Notes under the pieces: model-generated
The model's database searches: none
Seen by the model: only the letters and a program-made list of their open reading frames with translations
What the model was told of the DNA's origin: nothing
Part shown: in pieces, positions 50,695 to 60,227 of the stretch
How positions within the stretch are numbered: the first letter of the stretch is position 1
How the letters are laid out: each line of letters opens with the position of its first letter
Translations under genes and position numbers: made by a program
Source: Hippopus hippopus
Lineage: Eukaryota > Mollusca > Bivalvia > Cardiida > Cardiidae
NCBI GenBank assembly: GCA_946811185.2
Contig: OX328113.1
Coordinates: forward strand, 18,312,521-18,376,520
DNA: 64,000 nt
Direction of reading: 5' to 3'

Positions 50695-53600
50695 TGTCAT
50701 CTTAATAGGAAGCATTTGCAGACAACAAATTTAATGTGGCTGAAATTGTGAGATTTGGCTGTGAAACATAAAACATTGTGTGAAAAGAAGAAAATGCTGG
50801 TTACCAGCATTTTCATCTCTTCCAAAAATGTTTTCAAAATACTTCTTTCTTCGGATCATTAAACTTGAGATTATTCTGTAAAGGGTTACATGCCATTTGC
50901 AGAAAATACCAGTAAATAAGATAACAAAGAAATAGAAAGCATATATCCTTTTACTTAATAATTTTTCACACCAATTACACAGGCTGTTTCTTGAAAATTT
51001 AGTTGGTAAAGGAGCAGTTGCATTGGTGAGAAAAGTTTTAATTGCTCTTTGTAAGAAGTTGCTCCTTTTTCCACAACCTTTTCCACATTATTAAGAAGAT
51101 ATATTTTCCTCTCCTCTTAATGCCTGAGCATTTTGAACTTAATGTATTAATGCTTTACCACACAATCCTGTTTTAATGACCCTGAAAACATTGTGGGAAA
51201 AGGAGAAACTATGATAACCAGCATTTCTCCTTTTCCCACAGTGTTTGCTAGACTATCTGATACAAATCCCATCATTTGTGCCATATAAAAGTTGTCGTCA
51301 GCAAGTGCTTTCGAATTGGACCCATATACAATATTGTTGTTTGGGAAAGAGTTAATAAGTAATCACCACAACTGGCACTCCAATGTCAGGCCAGCCCAAG
51401 TTTTCCGATGGTGGAGCAGGGTTGTTCCAGACAACAATTACTTTATTGAGGTAGGGCAGACCTTTGAGTCTCGTAACTGCCTGTATTAACACATCAGATC
51501 TTTCATAGGTCAGCATCACCACTGTTTGTAATAAAACAGAAAATTAAATCAGATAATCAGCATTATACAACCTGTACACTCATTTCATCCTATTATGTCT
51601 CACAGTAGACCACTTTTGGAAACATGGAGGAAAAAGAAGATATTATTCCTTTGGACCAAATGCTTTTGTATAACTCCGAGGACTTAACTTCAATTCTCGT
51701 TGTGTCCCTTTTACATGGATGTTTGCAGAGTTTTCTGCTGAAAATTTGTTGCATTACACATGTATCTATTTTCTGATCAAATTTACGATTCAAACAAAAT
51801 TTTCAAAAAAAAAAATTTTTTTTCAGTTTCTAAGAAAAGTTTGCTTAACCCTTATCCTACTAAATAAATGAAATGAAAACTTTCAAACCGATGGTAAAAA
51901 CCCAAAGTTTGCTATTTCAAAGGTATTTTTTACGGGAAAGATATCTCCATATTGGACAGTGTACATCCAAGATCAGACTGCACGTTCTGTGCACCCTGAT
52001 CTTGATCTACACTGTACGCAAAAGGTCATGGAGTTGCACTTAGCAGCCTAAGGGTTAAGTCAAAGATATTAAAAAAAACTGAAGCATATGTTTTTTAAAC
52101 TGAAACATTTCATCAGAGACACAAATAAGTGATGATATGGACTTGACAGTCCACATACAATATTCATATTTTACACATTATTGTTAGGATGTGTTATCAT
52201 TTTTTTCTTCAGAGATTGTCAATTACCGAGTTAATATATGCAAGATTTTTATGGTAAAACTGTCCCTCCCCTCTTTTAAAGTGTCATACAGCCAGATTTC
52301 ATTCCTGAGAAAACTGGCATGTGAACACAGACTGGTAGTTAATGTTCACATGCAATGAGCAAAGATGGCTTAAAAACTAAATTATAGACAGAAATACTTG
52401 TAGAAAACGAAGGGATTACCAAGTTTTTTTTGTATTTTTTCTGTAAAATTTCCTATCTTATTTGATATAAGGTAACCACTATGACAAAGGTCTCAATACA
52501 TTTAGAATGCAGAAGAATAGCATCTTTCCGGATAGCTAAGTCAATAGAGAAGCTGGGCTACGGCTTTGATTGATTGATTGATTGATTGTATGGCGTTTAA
52601 CGGCGTTTTCAACATTATTTCGTGGCGGCCTATCCATGCGTTCCTGGAGTCTGTTTTACCAGTACTTCGCTCAATTTTCTTTCCAAGCCACTGGCTGCTT
52701 TCCCACATAATCATTGTCGAAACAATGGTCAGCGGTGGGAGAGGAATGAATCCTGTCGCAGTGACTATCATCAACCCTCGGAAAGAATTTGGCCGAGCCA
52801 GGGGTCGTAGCCAGGGATCGAACCCTGGACCCCATGTTCTCAAGTCCGGCACGCTACCGACTGAGCTACCGAGGCTTGGGCTATGGTTTTGAAGGTTGTA
52901 GGTTCAAATCCCAACAGAGGCAAAAGGGCCATGCTTTGTGAAAAGCATTTGCATTTGCAAAAACTCTTAACCCATGTAAGCTTTCAGAGTCCATACAGAC
53001 TGACATGGGTAGAAACTTTTTGCTCTTTGTAATTTTTTTGCATGTCAAAGGACCATACTACCTCATGATTCAGACAGTTGTTGGACAAAATGGTTTTCAA
53101 GGATCTTTAATCATGTACAGATTTGCCAAGTACAATGCATCACGGAGATGCATTAAACCCCGTTTTTCCAGAGCATGACTCAAATATTTTTGCAGTACAC
53201 TTATTCCCCCAACTAAAAGCTGACAGCCACATCTTATGATTTTTCTTTACAAAATACTGATCTCTTCCCCCTCTTTTTTTCTTTGGACTCAAAATCCTAT
53301 GTCATGCCGGCATGTGCAAAGCAATTATATTCCATCTCATTCTGCAGGGACACTATTTATATAAATGTACGAGGTAAGGGAAACTTGTATTTGACACTAT
53401 GACCACTCTACTAACAGAAGCTACAGCGTACTTGTGAACTGTTCTCTTGGATGGTTCCCTCCTAAAGCTTCACTGAACTCTTTCCCAGAACCCCCTTCTC
53501 CCTTGTTGACTGGCCGGAAACCATAACCTGAACCTGTAAAACAAATCTTACAATTTTGCCAAATGACAAAATTTAGGGCAAGTTCAAATTGGACGCATTT

Positions 53601-56600
53601 GGACACATTTGCAGAGGACAGATCAAGTGTAACAGAAACATTAAAATTTGTTTTTGAAAGGGATTGGAATAATGTTGGGAAACGAGAAAAAACTGATAAC
53701 CAGCATTTTCTCCTTTTCCCACGATGTTTTCAAAAACCTTCTTTCTCCAGGTAATTAACAATAGGGATAGAGAGGTAAAGGGTTAAATCATTGTAATACT
53801 GTCTGCCTTCTTACGTCCCTTCTGCATGGCTCTTATTATGTAAATAAGTTTAACTGGTTTCAAGTTTGATGTTAAAAATTCTTAACACCTAATACTTTAC
53901 CATAAACTGTATGGGCTGATTATAAAGCTACCAAAAATAATTATGAAAAATTATCTATAGGACAGATTTTTGAAGAGGAAAGTACAGTCTATAACAAGAT
54001 TTGAAAATATCGGCATATCTTTTTTAACTAAGAATGATGCTTTTTCCCAAAGAGCTTGCCAACTGCAGTCTGCAGGGGTCACACAATCAAAAGTTTTAAT
54101 GACCCTTCAAAAGACGCCTTTTGAAAACATTATGGGAAAAGAAAAAAATTCTGGGTTTAAATGAAAATTACTCTAAAAGTGGTTATGAATGCAGGTCTAA
54201 AATTTCGCTAATAACAAAATACAGACCTTACACGTGTTTACATTTCCGCAAGAACTATTATCATTATCATTCAATTTCATACATCCCCATTTTCACTTCG
54301 ATGAAATGTATTTAAAATAAATGTCTTAAATTGACAGTATTAACCACTACTAGACTGGTATTCTGGTTGACTTTGATGAAAAAAGGCTCATTGAAGTTGA
54401 CAAGGGTCCCCATCAATCTCTCCCACATGACCCAGTGTCTAGGTAAAGTATGCCATAGTCTAGCTTAAATTTACACTGGCTGTATTTCGTGGTTTTGATC
54501 AATACGCAACAACCGTGAAGATTTCCACGACGCAAACATTTCCAGTGTTACAGTAACTTTTTCAATACATTTATCTTACAAGGAAGGAAAAATCTGATTC
54601 ATTTTTTAATCAAAGGTGGTTTGAATTTGAGATAAAACCTTTACATTTTCTCCAGTTGTTGTAGGAATTTTCAAGAGATGTTTTGAAGGATTATGAATTG
54701 ATGTATACAGATTACAAAACTGTAGAAGAAAGTCACTCTTGATAAAATAAAAAGGTGTTACAACCATTTTGTTTTAAACCTGCATATGCTGGTTACCGGC
54801 AATTTTTTTTGCTTACAGTGTTTCCTTTCAAAGACAAATCCCACCCACTGAATAATATGTAGTCTGCAATGCTTTGCAAACCCAAAATTTCACTGTTTAG
54901 TAAAAACTAAAAAGCTAACTCTTTACCAAACAACAAAATTTTAGACTTGTCCGAAGTCAAAGCATTTAAAGATGACAGGTCAAAAGTGGCTAAAATGATG
55001 ACTCATTTGCTTTGAGCAAAAAACATTGTGGGAAAAGGAGAAAATGCTGGTTACCAGCATTTTCTTCTTTTTCCACAATGTTTTAAAAAGTTTTCTTTCT
55101 CTGGGTTGTTAAAGCTCAGCATTGTGTGATAAAGGATTATGTCCTTTCAGCTTCATCAATTCATCAACAACTTTACCTTTAAATTTGGCATCTGATGGGA
55201 GGATTTTAGTAAATGGCATGTATGGAAACAAATGAAAAGGATCCCCTGGCTTGTTAAACACATCTTTCAGTGTTTGAATGGTAAAATTTTGGGTGAACTT
55301 GGCAGATGGGAATGGAGGTTCAACTGGACCCAATACTTCATCTGTTTCGTCCTCTGGATTTACACCTGCATGTAAAAACAAGTGAGAAAACATTAACAGT
55401 AAATTCTTTACCAAATGAAAATTTTTTTGATAAGTCCAAATTGAAAACGTTGGCAGATGACAAAGCCTTTACCACGCAACAAAATTTTAGATTGGTCCAA
55501 ATTCAAAGCATTTGCAGACAACTACTTAATTGTGGTTCAAATGATGGAATTTGTTTTTAATGGGGTAGAAAACCTAGTGGGAAAAAGAGAAAATGCTGGT
55601 TACCAGCATTTTCTCCTTTTCACACTAGGTTTTTAAAAGCTTTCTTTATTAAGGTTGTTAAAACTTGGGGTTATGTGGTAAAGAATTAATGTTACTCAAA
55701 ACATGAAAAATTGTCTTTTGTAGGGAAGAAAACATTGTGGGTAACGGAGAAAATACTGGTTACCAGCATTTTCTCCTTTTTCCCACAATTTTTTCAAAGG
55801 CTTTTTTCCTCAAGGTCGTTCAAAGTTGTTATTGTGTGGTAAACAGTAAGCTGCTAATTAAATGAAATGAAAACTTCCACTTGATAGTAAAAACCACCAA
55901 ATATTTGTGATTTCAAAAGAGGAGATTTGTCTTTCAAAGGGGCAGAAAACAAACATCATGGGCAAAGGAGAAAATGTTGGTAACAAGAATTTTCTACTTA
56001 TCCCATAATGTTTTCAAAATCCTTCTTTCCCAGGAAGAAAACTCGGAATGGTTTGTTAAAGGGTTACAAACGTGTTACAGACCCATAATATATATATCAT
56101 GTCTACATGTATGACTCACCTAAATGTTCAGGGACAGGAATGAAGTTACTAACAGAGCTAATAGATGGTTCCTCTTTACTTGCGACAGCAGGAATTTGAA
56201 GTCGAGACCTAATGACTGCCAATAACGTGGATATAATTGCAGTAGTTGTCCCAAAATATGTTTCCCAAAACAGCCGGCCATGCCACTTGTAATCCATGAC
56301 ATCATTATCACTGAGTGTTCGTAACAGAAAATGAAGCTCTGTCACTCTTGCCTTTGGTACAAAAATGGCTGCTTTCTCCCAGTGTAAAAGTTCATGGAAC
56401 GGTAACGTGGCATATTCTCCCAGGATGACTGGAATAGCTCCATTTTTCAGAGCCTCATAAATTCTTATTTGAAAGACGGCTGTTGAGACGACACTATAAT
56501 TTGCAGGTGATATAATGATGTTGAATGTGGACTGGCGTAAAATGTCTCCTCGTTTTGATGATGAATCACACAAAATCCATTCTCCAATAATACCTGCTCC

Positions 56601-59600
56601 ACCACTCTTATCACAGACAAATTCTAAAAACACTTTCTCTTTTGAATCGGTCTGAATTCTTTTTAAATTCTGAACAATCATAGATTCTAATTCAAATAAC
56701 TGATCTGTAAGTTTTGGAGCATCATTACTAGATGTCATTTCATTTAATAAAGACCGTACTTTAAAGCTATGTGCTTTATCTAAGTGTACATTTTTATCTT
56801 TATCTTCACCATTAATATTTACAAAATTTACATTGTCTTTTTCTTGCTTTATAGAAGCAGTCGTTAAAATATTGCCAGGATCTTTAAACTGACCAAAGAA
56901 TGACAAAAGAAAATGTCTACGAACAGGGGTCAAAGGAGGCAAGTCTGCCCACACTGGGCCATCTCCATGTGCCAGACTTGGGGGTAAGATAATATCAAAA
57001 TTAGGTCTGTACACTGACTCTATGAAAGAAGATTGCACTACAATTGCCCTACCAGTGTTCACTCCAGCAAACAGATCAAAATGGGACTCACTTCTAGCTA
57101 AATTCAACAGTATGTGATTCCTCCCATCCCCATTCCAATATTCTAGTGAAGTCAGTTTGTTCTGTAACATACTGGATGAGATCTCTGAGAATGTCTCTCC
57201 TAATACTACAACAAAAACACACGCTCTCTCTGGCTGGTTGGTAATATAAGGACTTTGTTTAAATGCATATAAGACTGATGTTCTCACAAACTCATTCAAA
57301 TTCTCGCTAACAAAGTACTGCCCTAGCTTATAAACAAACACAGGAAAACCTCCCACTAAAGTACATCTTGAATAATCAAAACAAGAGTGCATTTTACAGG
57401 TGCTTGGCATGTTGACTGAAGATAACTTTCTCATGTTGTGGTCACTCATCAAAATCTGTTCAGGAGCTTTCATGATTGGCATAAACCTGTTTGATAACTC
57501 ATTCTCTTCTAGTTTAAGCTGCTCAAGGTTCAGCTTCGATTGTTGAATATTCTTCTCCAATGTTTCCTGCTGTATTCTAAAGGATTCTACCTCTGTTTTA
57601 TAGGTTGATATTTCAGTCTGTAAGGACAGTCGTTTACTCTCCAAATCTCGCAGTTCATTGTTGACAGAAGCTTTGATCCTCCGAAGTTCTTCAATCTGGC
57701 CTTTCAGATCTGAGCTTTTAAGGCTGTCAAGATCTTCATGATATGTAAGTTGGGATCTGGATCTATATCAATTGAAAACAGAGGATCAGATTAGATTGAT
57801 TGACTGTATGGTGTTTAATGCTGTAATCAACATTATTTAAGTTATATCACAGCAGAGAGTGCACCTATCCATGCTTTCCTGGAGTTTCTTTTACCAGTAC
57901 TCCGCACAATATTTTTTCCAAGCCACTAGCTGCTTTCCCACATAACCATCATAGAAACAATGTTCAGCAGTGGGAGAGGAATGAATCCTGTCACAATGAC
58001 TATCATCAATCCTTGGAAAGAAATTGGCCGAGCCTGGGATTGAACCCACAACCCCCTGATCTCAAGTCCTGCACGCTACCGACTGAGCTACAGGGGCACA
58101 GCAGATCAGATTAGATAAGTACTTTGGTTTCTTTAGTTCTTTATCAAAAACTTACAATGTGTATATTAAATGGAATGATTTCTAGTAGATGCCCTTAACA
58201 TAGGCTCAACTCTTAACCCTTTACCACATAATCCAGAGTTTTGACGACTCCAGGGAAGAGGACTTTAGAAGACATTGTTGGAAAAGGAAAAAATGCTGGC
58301 AACAAGTGTTTGCCACCCTTTCAAAAACAGAAATCATCTTTTTTTCCACATTTATCATCTGCAATGCCTTTGAAATTGCTCTGTCTAAAATTTTGTTGTT
58401 TGGTGAAGAGTTAATCTGACAACAAAATATTGGGCTTATCCTAACTGAGAGCATATGCAGGCTTAAAATTTAATGTGACTCAAATGATGGAATTTATATT
58501 TGAAAGGGTAAAATAAAAAAAAAAAACATTGTAGGGAGAAAAGAAGTAAACACTCAAAGTTACCAGCCTTTTCCCATTTCCCAAATTGCTTTCAAAAGCT
58601 TTCTTCTTCAGCGTTTTTATGAAACTCGGTACAGTGTAGTAAAGCAGTAACAAAGAAATACTGTTTGTAGTTTGTAGCATTTCACAACACTCTTCCCTCA
58701 ACTTAGATGTTTGTAATTATTTACAAGAAATATTCAATCAACTTTATTATCAAAATCATCAAAATGAAACATCTCCCAACTTAACCTTTATCCAAACCAT
58801 CCCAGTTTTCACAATCAGGGGAAAGAAGGCTTTTGAAAACAATTTTTTCTACCCTATTAGAGATCATAGGCTCTTTTGTACCAATTTTAAATTTGTCGTC
58901 TGCAGGTGTTTTGAAAATTAAAAAATTTGTCCTGTCCAAAAGGATAAACTCTTTACCACACAATCCTGAGACCCTGACAGAGCAGGCCTTTGAAAACATT
59001 GTGGGAAAAGGAGAAAATGCTAGTAACCAGCATTTTCTCCTTTTTTCACAATGTTTTCCACCCTATCAAAGACAGATATCATCATTTGAGCTACATTTAA
59101 TTAGTTGTCTGCAATTCTTTCAATTTAGTCAAGTCGAGTAGAACTTTGTCGTTTCGTAAAAAATTAAACGTAGTGTTCAGCATCCTCAATCATGAAATGA
59201 GCTCCAATGTCATTTTTATGATTGTGTACCCCTAATATGAAGCGGACAAACAAACAGAAAAATATCATCAGAGCGACTCTTCAAATCAAAGGTAAATGTT
59301 AAGGGATCCAGGAAAGTGATGGTACAGCTCATGTAAGCTTTAAAACTTCATTTCATAACTAAAATCTGTGTTGTGTGTACACATTAGAATTGTCTGATGG
59401 AGAAAACTCTAATGTTTACCCACATTATTGCTTTTTGGCACATATCAAATATGTATACCAAATTATTCCCTCTGTAATTGTTGACACATGTGCATGTATT
59501 AACCTTTTTTCGCATAATCTTTTCTATTCTCAGGGTTGCAAAAACTAAATGGAATCTTTTTCTATATGGTTAACCTTTTACTACTTGACAAAATTTTAGA

Positions 59601-60003
59601 CTCATCCATATTGAAAACATTTGTAGAGGATAAATTAAACATGACTCTAATGATGAGACTTGTTTTTGAAAAAGTAGAAAACATTGTAGGAAAGGAAGAA
59701 AATGCTGGTTACCAGCATTTTCTCCTTTTCACACAATGTTTTCAAAAGCCTCTTTCCTCAAGGTCGTTAAAACTCAGGTTTGTGTGGTAAAGGGTTACAG
59801 TTGTTTTGAGCTTCCCTCCTGCATAAAAGTCACCTGTGTGTTTGAAGTCCATCTACATTTAGACTAGAAAGGTAGCGGTGTGTCGTAACAAATGTGATGA
59901 TAAGCAGCACTAATAGGCAGCATATCAACTGTGACAGTTTACATAGCCCAAGATACTGGATAAAATTCCTGCGCTTGCCCGGCTGAGAGTTGTGACTGTC
60001 CAT
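47286..60003 (-). CDS. EXTL3: Exostosin-like 3, complete gene (9 coding exons)
   Basis: Type II Golgi/ER membrane glycosyltransferase that adds the first GlcNAc to the linker tetrasaccharide, starting heparan sulfate chains (known for human EXTL3 and its insect and nematode relatives). Exons (minus): 60003-59834, 57762-56120, 55365-55144 (or to 55177), 53533-53432, 51521-51367, 50177-50050, 49286-49142, 48219-48091, 47495-47286. All phases fit; total 967 residues (human 919). Layout: cytosolic tail, membrane anchor about residues 23-41, coiled coil about 75-150, exostosin (GT47) domain about 185-575, GT64 domain about 710-950 with the DXD motif D792-D794 (50088-50096), and C-P-G-C near the C-terminus, ending K-C-F-K-Y-I. 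The start codon has a strong context (ACA ATG G). Odd points: a GC donor after exon 7, and no GT at the expected exon 3 donor. EXT1/EXT2 are excluded by the long coiled coil and the EXTL3-specific C-terminal half. Confidence 0.95.
47632..47745 (-). mobile_element. MITE-A fragment
   Basis: ACTGTCCAGAGTTTTAATGA, GTGGGAAAAGAAGAAAATGC and one inverted arm. Confidence 0.65.
47770..48045 (+). mobile_element. SINE-like element with internal duplication
   Basis: The block CTGGGCCTTGAACTAGCCAAACCC..GCTATAATATTGAAAGTG is followed by a second copy (CTGGCCTCGACCTAGCGAAA..GCAATAATATTGAAAGTG). The tail AACATCATTCAATAAATCAA resembles the tRNA-SINE tails. Confidence 0.6.
48091..48219 (-). CDS. EXTL3: EXTL3 exon 8
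   Basis: Acceptor CTTCTAG, donor AAAG|GTAAGT, phase 0 to 0. Encodes [20 protein letters not shown] and [20 protein letters not shown]. Confidence 0.97.
48270..48362 (-). mobile_element. MITE-A hairpin fragment
   Basis: TTAGTGAACCTGAGGACTAT, GGAAAAGGAGAAAATGCTAG and CAGCATTTTCTCC. Confidence 0.7.
48383..48659 (+). mobile_element. MITE-A with duplicated 3' end
   Basis: TTAACTCTTTACAAAACAAC start, hairpin centre GCTGGTTACCAG. The right-end block CAGGGTC..GGTAAAGGGTTAT occurs twice in tandem (48576-48616 and 48618-48658). Confidence 0.87.
48767..49013 (+). mobile_element. MITE-A copy
   Basis: TTAACTCTTTACTAGACCAC start, GTGGGAAAAGAAGAAAATGC hairpin arm, end GTGTGATAAATGGTTTA. Confidence 0.85.
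49142..49286 (-). CDS. EXTL3: EXTL3 exon 7 (GC donor)
   Basis: Acceptor TTTGTAG. Encodes [20 protein letters not shown] and [18 protein letters not shown]. The exon ends AAG|GCAAGC: a GC donor. The join FFHK-YYAYLYS to exon 8 is exactly what the family requires, so the border is secure. Confidence 0.96.
49412..49655 (+). mobile_element. MITE-C, full length
   Basis: GAGCCATGCACTAGTAAAAG to ACAAGAGCATAGCTA, with TTTAATGCATCTATGTGATG and the inner hairpin AACCCAGGTCAGCCTGCACA / GGCTGACTGGGTTG. Confidence 0.78.
49655..49765 (+). mobile_element. MITE-A fragment
   Basis: ATTGTGGCTAAAATTGTAGA, GAAAGGGTAGAAAACATTGT and TTTGGCAAAGGATTT; hairpin deleted. Confidence 0.6.
50050..50177 (-). CDS. EXTL3: EXTL3 exon 6 (DXD motif)
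   Basis: Acceptor TATTACAG, donor TCAG|GTCTGT, phase 0 to 2. Encodes [20 protein letters not shown] and [12 protein letters not shown], the UDP-sugar/metal-binding site. Confidence 0.97.
50189..50402 (-). mobile_element. MITE-A beside EXTL3 exon 6
   Basis: TTTACAACAAAATCCAGAGT start, hairpin centre GCTGGTAACCAGC, end TTATGTGTTAA. It begins 12 bp from the acceptor of exon 6. Confidence 0.87.
50405..50644 (-). mobile_element. MITE-A, diverged
   Basis: GGTTACCTCTCTAACAAGCA start, AACATTGTGGGAAAAGGAGC, end TTATGCAAGGGTTAA. Confidence 0.75.
50641..50888 (+). mobile_element. MITE-A containing a 32-bp poly(A)
   Basis: TTAACCCTTTACCAAATAAC start, then an A run at 50661-50692 where the family has ACAAAATTTTAGA, hairpin centre GCTGGTTACCAGC, end CTGTAAAGGGTTAC. 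Confidence 0.87.
51147..51355 (-). mobile_element. MITE-A beside EXTL3 exon 5
   Basis: TTAATGCTTTACCACACAAT to TTTGGGAAAGAGTTAA, TTAA at both ends; hairpin shortened. It ends 11 bp past the donor of exon 5. Confidence 0.88.
51367..51521 (-). CDS. EXTL3: EXTL3 exon 5 (start of GT64)
   Basis: Acceptor CAAACAG, donor TGTG|GTGATT. Encodes [37 protein letters not shown] and WPDIGVPVV, the first beta-alpha units of the GT64 fold. Confidence 0.96.
51846..52057. mobile_element. MITE-B, full length with TTAA at both ends
   Basis: TTAACCCTTATCCTACTAAA to GCACTTAGCAGCCTAAGGGTTAA; core GATCAGACTGCACGTTCTGT. Confidence 0.93.
52060..52540. other. Unassigned AT-rich intron sequence
   Basis: Within the EXTL3 intron between exons 4 and 5. 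No repeat family or exon was recognised. Confidence 0.5.
52565..52880 (-). mobile_element. tRNA-derived SINE, full length, young-looking
   Basis: Read on the minus strand: head GCCTCGGTAGCTCAGTCGGT (A box) and GGTTCGATCCC (B box), body GTGGGAAAGCAGCCAGTGGC, tail of five ATCA units (TGATTGATTGATTGATTG on plus). It is the least diverged copy and is preceded by a second short GCTAAGTCAATAGAG-type sequence at 52540. Confidence 0.92.
52926..53183 (-). mobile_element. MITE-C copy, inverted
   Basis: GGGCCATGCTTTGTGAAAAG to CCAGAGCATGACTC, with GTACAATGCATCACGGAGATG and ACCTCATGATTCAGACAGTTG. Confidence 0.72.
53432..53533 (-). CDS. EXTL3: EXTL3 exon 4
   Basis: Acceptor TTTTACAG, donor ACAA|GTACGC, phase 1 to 1. 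Encodes [19 protein letters not shown] and [12 protein letters not shown], a strongly conserved EXTL3 stretch just before the GT64 domain. Confidence 0.95.
53547..53786 (+). mobile_element. MITE-A beside EXTL3 exon 4
   Basis: TTTTGCCAAATGACAAAATT start, AACCAGCATTTTCTCCTTTT hairpin arm, end GAGAGGTAAAGGGTTAA. It starts about 15-20 bp from the acceptor of exon 4. Confidence 0.85.
53790..54780. other. EXTL3 intron 3 sequence, mostly unassigned
   Basis: Contains one MITE-A fragment at 54086-54160 (AGTTTTAATGACCCTTCAAA, ATTATGGGAAAAGAAAAAAA); the rest is AT-rich without recognised features. Confidence 0.55.
54790..54905 (-). mobile_element. MITE-A, 3' part, diverged
   Basis: GCTGGTTACCGGCAATTTTT, CTTTCAAAGACAAATCCCAC and CACTGTTTAGTAAAAAC. 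Confidence 0.65.
54915..55140 (+). mobile_element. MITE-A abutting EXTL3 exon 3
   Basis: CTAACTCTTTACCAAACAAC start, hairpin GGTTACCAGCATTTTCTTCT, end GTGTGATAAAGGATTA. The end lies 3-4 bp from the exon. Confidence 0.9.
55144..55365 (-). CDS. EXTL3: EXTL3 exon 3 (domain linker; donor abnormal)
   Basis: Acceptor CATGCAG. Encodes [20 protein letters not shown] and on to [19 protein letters not shown]. Comparison with the family places the end at 55144, but the intron there begins GACATA, not GT. A usable GTAAAG donor lies 33 bp earlier (exon end 55177) and keeps the frame, at the cost of 11 residues. Confidence 0.85.
55400..55466 (+). mobile_element. MITE-A 5' fragment
   Basis: AATTCTTTACCAAATGAAAA and TGAAAACGTTGGCAGATGAC, interrupted by the next copy. 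Confidence 0.65.
55465..55689 (+). mobile_element. MITE-A copy
   Basis: CCTTTACCACGCAACAAAAT to TTATGTGGTAAAGAATTAA; hairpin centre GCTGGTTACCAGC. Confidence 0.9.
55690..55850 (+). mobile_element. MITE-A, 5' truncated
   Basis: AATTGTCTTTTGTAGGGAAG, ACTGGTTACCAGCATTTTCT, end GTGTGGTAAACAGTAAG. Confidence 0.82.
55847..55918. mobile_element. MITE-B left-end fragment
   Basis: AAGCTGCTAATTAAATGAAA, AACTTCCACTTGATAGTAAAA match the left arm of the full MITE-B copies. Confidence 0.65.
55919..56066 (+). mobile_element. MITE-A, 5' truncated
   Basis: GGAGATTTGTCTTTCAAAGG, GGAGAAAATGTTGGTAACAA, end GTTTGTTAAAGGGTTA. Confidence 0.78.
56120..57762 (-). CDS. EXTL3: EXTL3 exon 2 (coiled coil and exostosin domain)
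   Basis: 1643 bp; acceptor GATATAG, donor TTAG|GTGAGT, phase 1 out. Begins [16 protein letters not shown], then heptad-like [20 protein letters not shown]. The GT47 part starts at [20 protein letters not shown]. Later segments include NLARSE and [15 protein letters not shown], which contains the exostosin P-V-I-L block. Confidence 0.97.
57790..58100 (-). mobile_element. tRNA-derived SINE, full length
   Basis: On the minus strand: TGTAGCTCAGTCGGTAGCGT (A box), GGTTCAATCCC (B box), body GTGGGAAAGCAGCTAGTGGC, tail CCATACAGTCAATCAATC. In EXTL3 intron 1, about 30 bp upstream of exon 2. Confidence 0.9.
58213..58414 (-). mobile_element. MITE-A, hairpin arm deleted
   Basis: TTAACCCTTTACCACATAAT to GTTTGGTGAAGAGTTAA. 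Confidence 0.85.
58411..58650 (+). mobile_element. MITE-A, diverged
   Basis: TTAATCTGACAACAAAATAT start, decayed hairpin, end GTGTAGTAAAGCAGTAA; joined head to tail with the previous inverted copy through a shared TTAA. Confidence 0.78.
58781..58948 (-). mobile_element. MITE-A, hairpin deleted
   Basis: TTAACCTTTATCCAAACCAT start, GGGAAAGAAGGCTTTTGAAA then GTTTTGAAAATTAAAAAATT. Confidence 0.7.
58946..59168 (-). mobile_element. MITE-A, full length
   Basis: AAACTCTTTACCACACAATC start, hairpin GAAAATGCTAGTAACCAGCA, end GTCGTTTCGTAAAAAATTAA. Confidence 0.88.
59570..59797 (+). mobile_element. MITE-A, full length
   Basis: TTAACCTTTTACTACTTGAC to GTGTGGTAAAGGGTTA; hairpin centre GCTGGTTACCAGC. It ends 37 bp from EXTL3 exon 1. 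Confidence 0.92.
59834..60003 (-). CDS. EXTL3: EXTL3 exon 1 (membrane anchor)
   Basis: ATG at 60003-60001. Encodes [20 protein letters not shown] then a hydrophobic anchor ([16 protein letters not shown]). Donor ACAG|GTGACT, phase 2. The 5' UTR part of this exon begins at 60031 after TTTTTCAG, so an upstream non-coding exon exists. Confidence 0.92.
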
Positions 60004-60227
60004 TGTTAACCAAGCTCAGCTTTCAATGTCCCTGAAAAACACAAAGTACATTATTAGCAGCTGCATTGACACATGTCCCTGCAAGGTATCTTTTCTATCT
60101 TGCAGCAACCCACTTTCAAAACAATTTTGGCAAAAAAGAAATTGCTTATGACAAGCAATTAAGGCAATTTCTCCTATTTCCACCATGTTTTCGAGTGTAT
60201 TCTTGTATTAAACCTAATTCAACTTGA

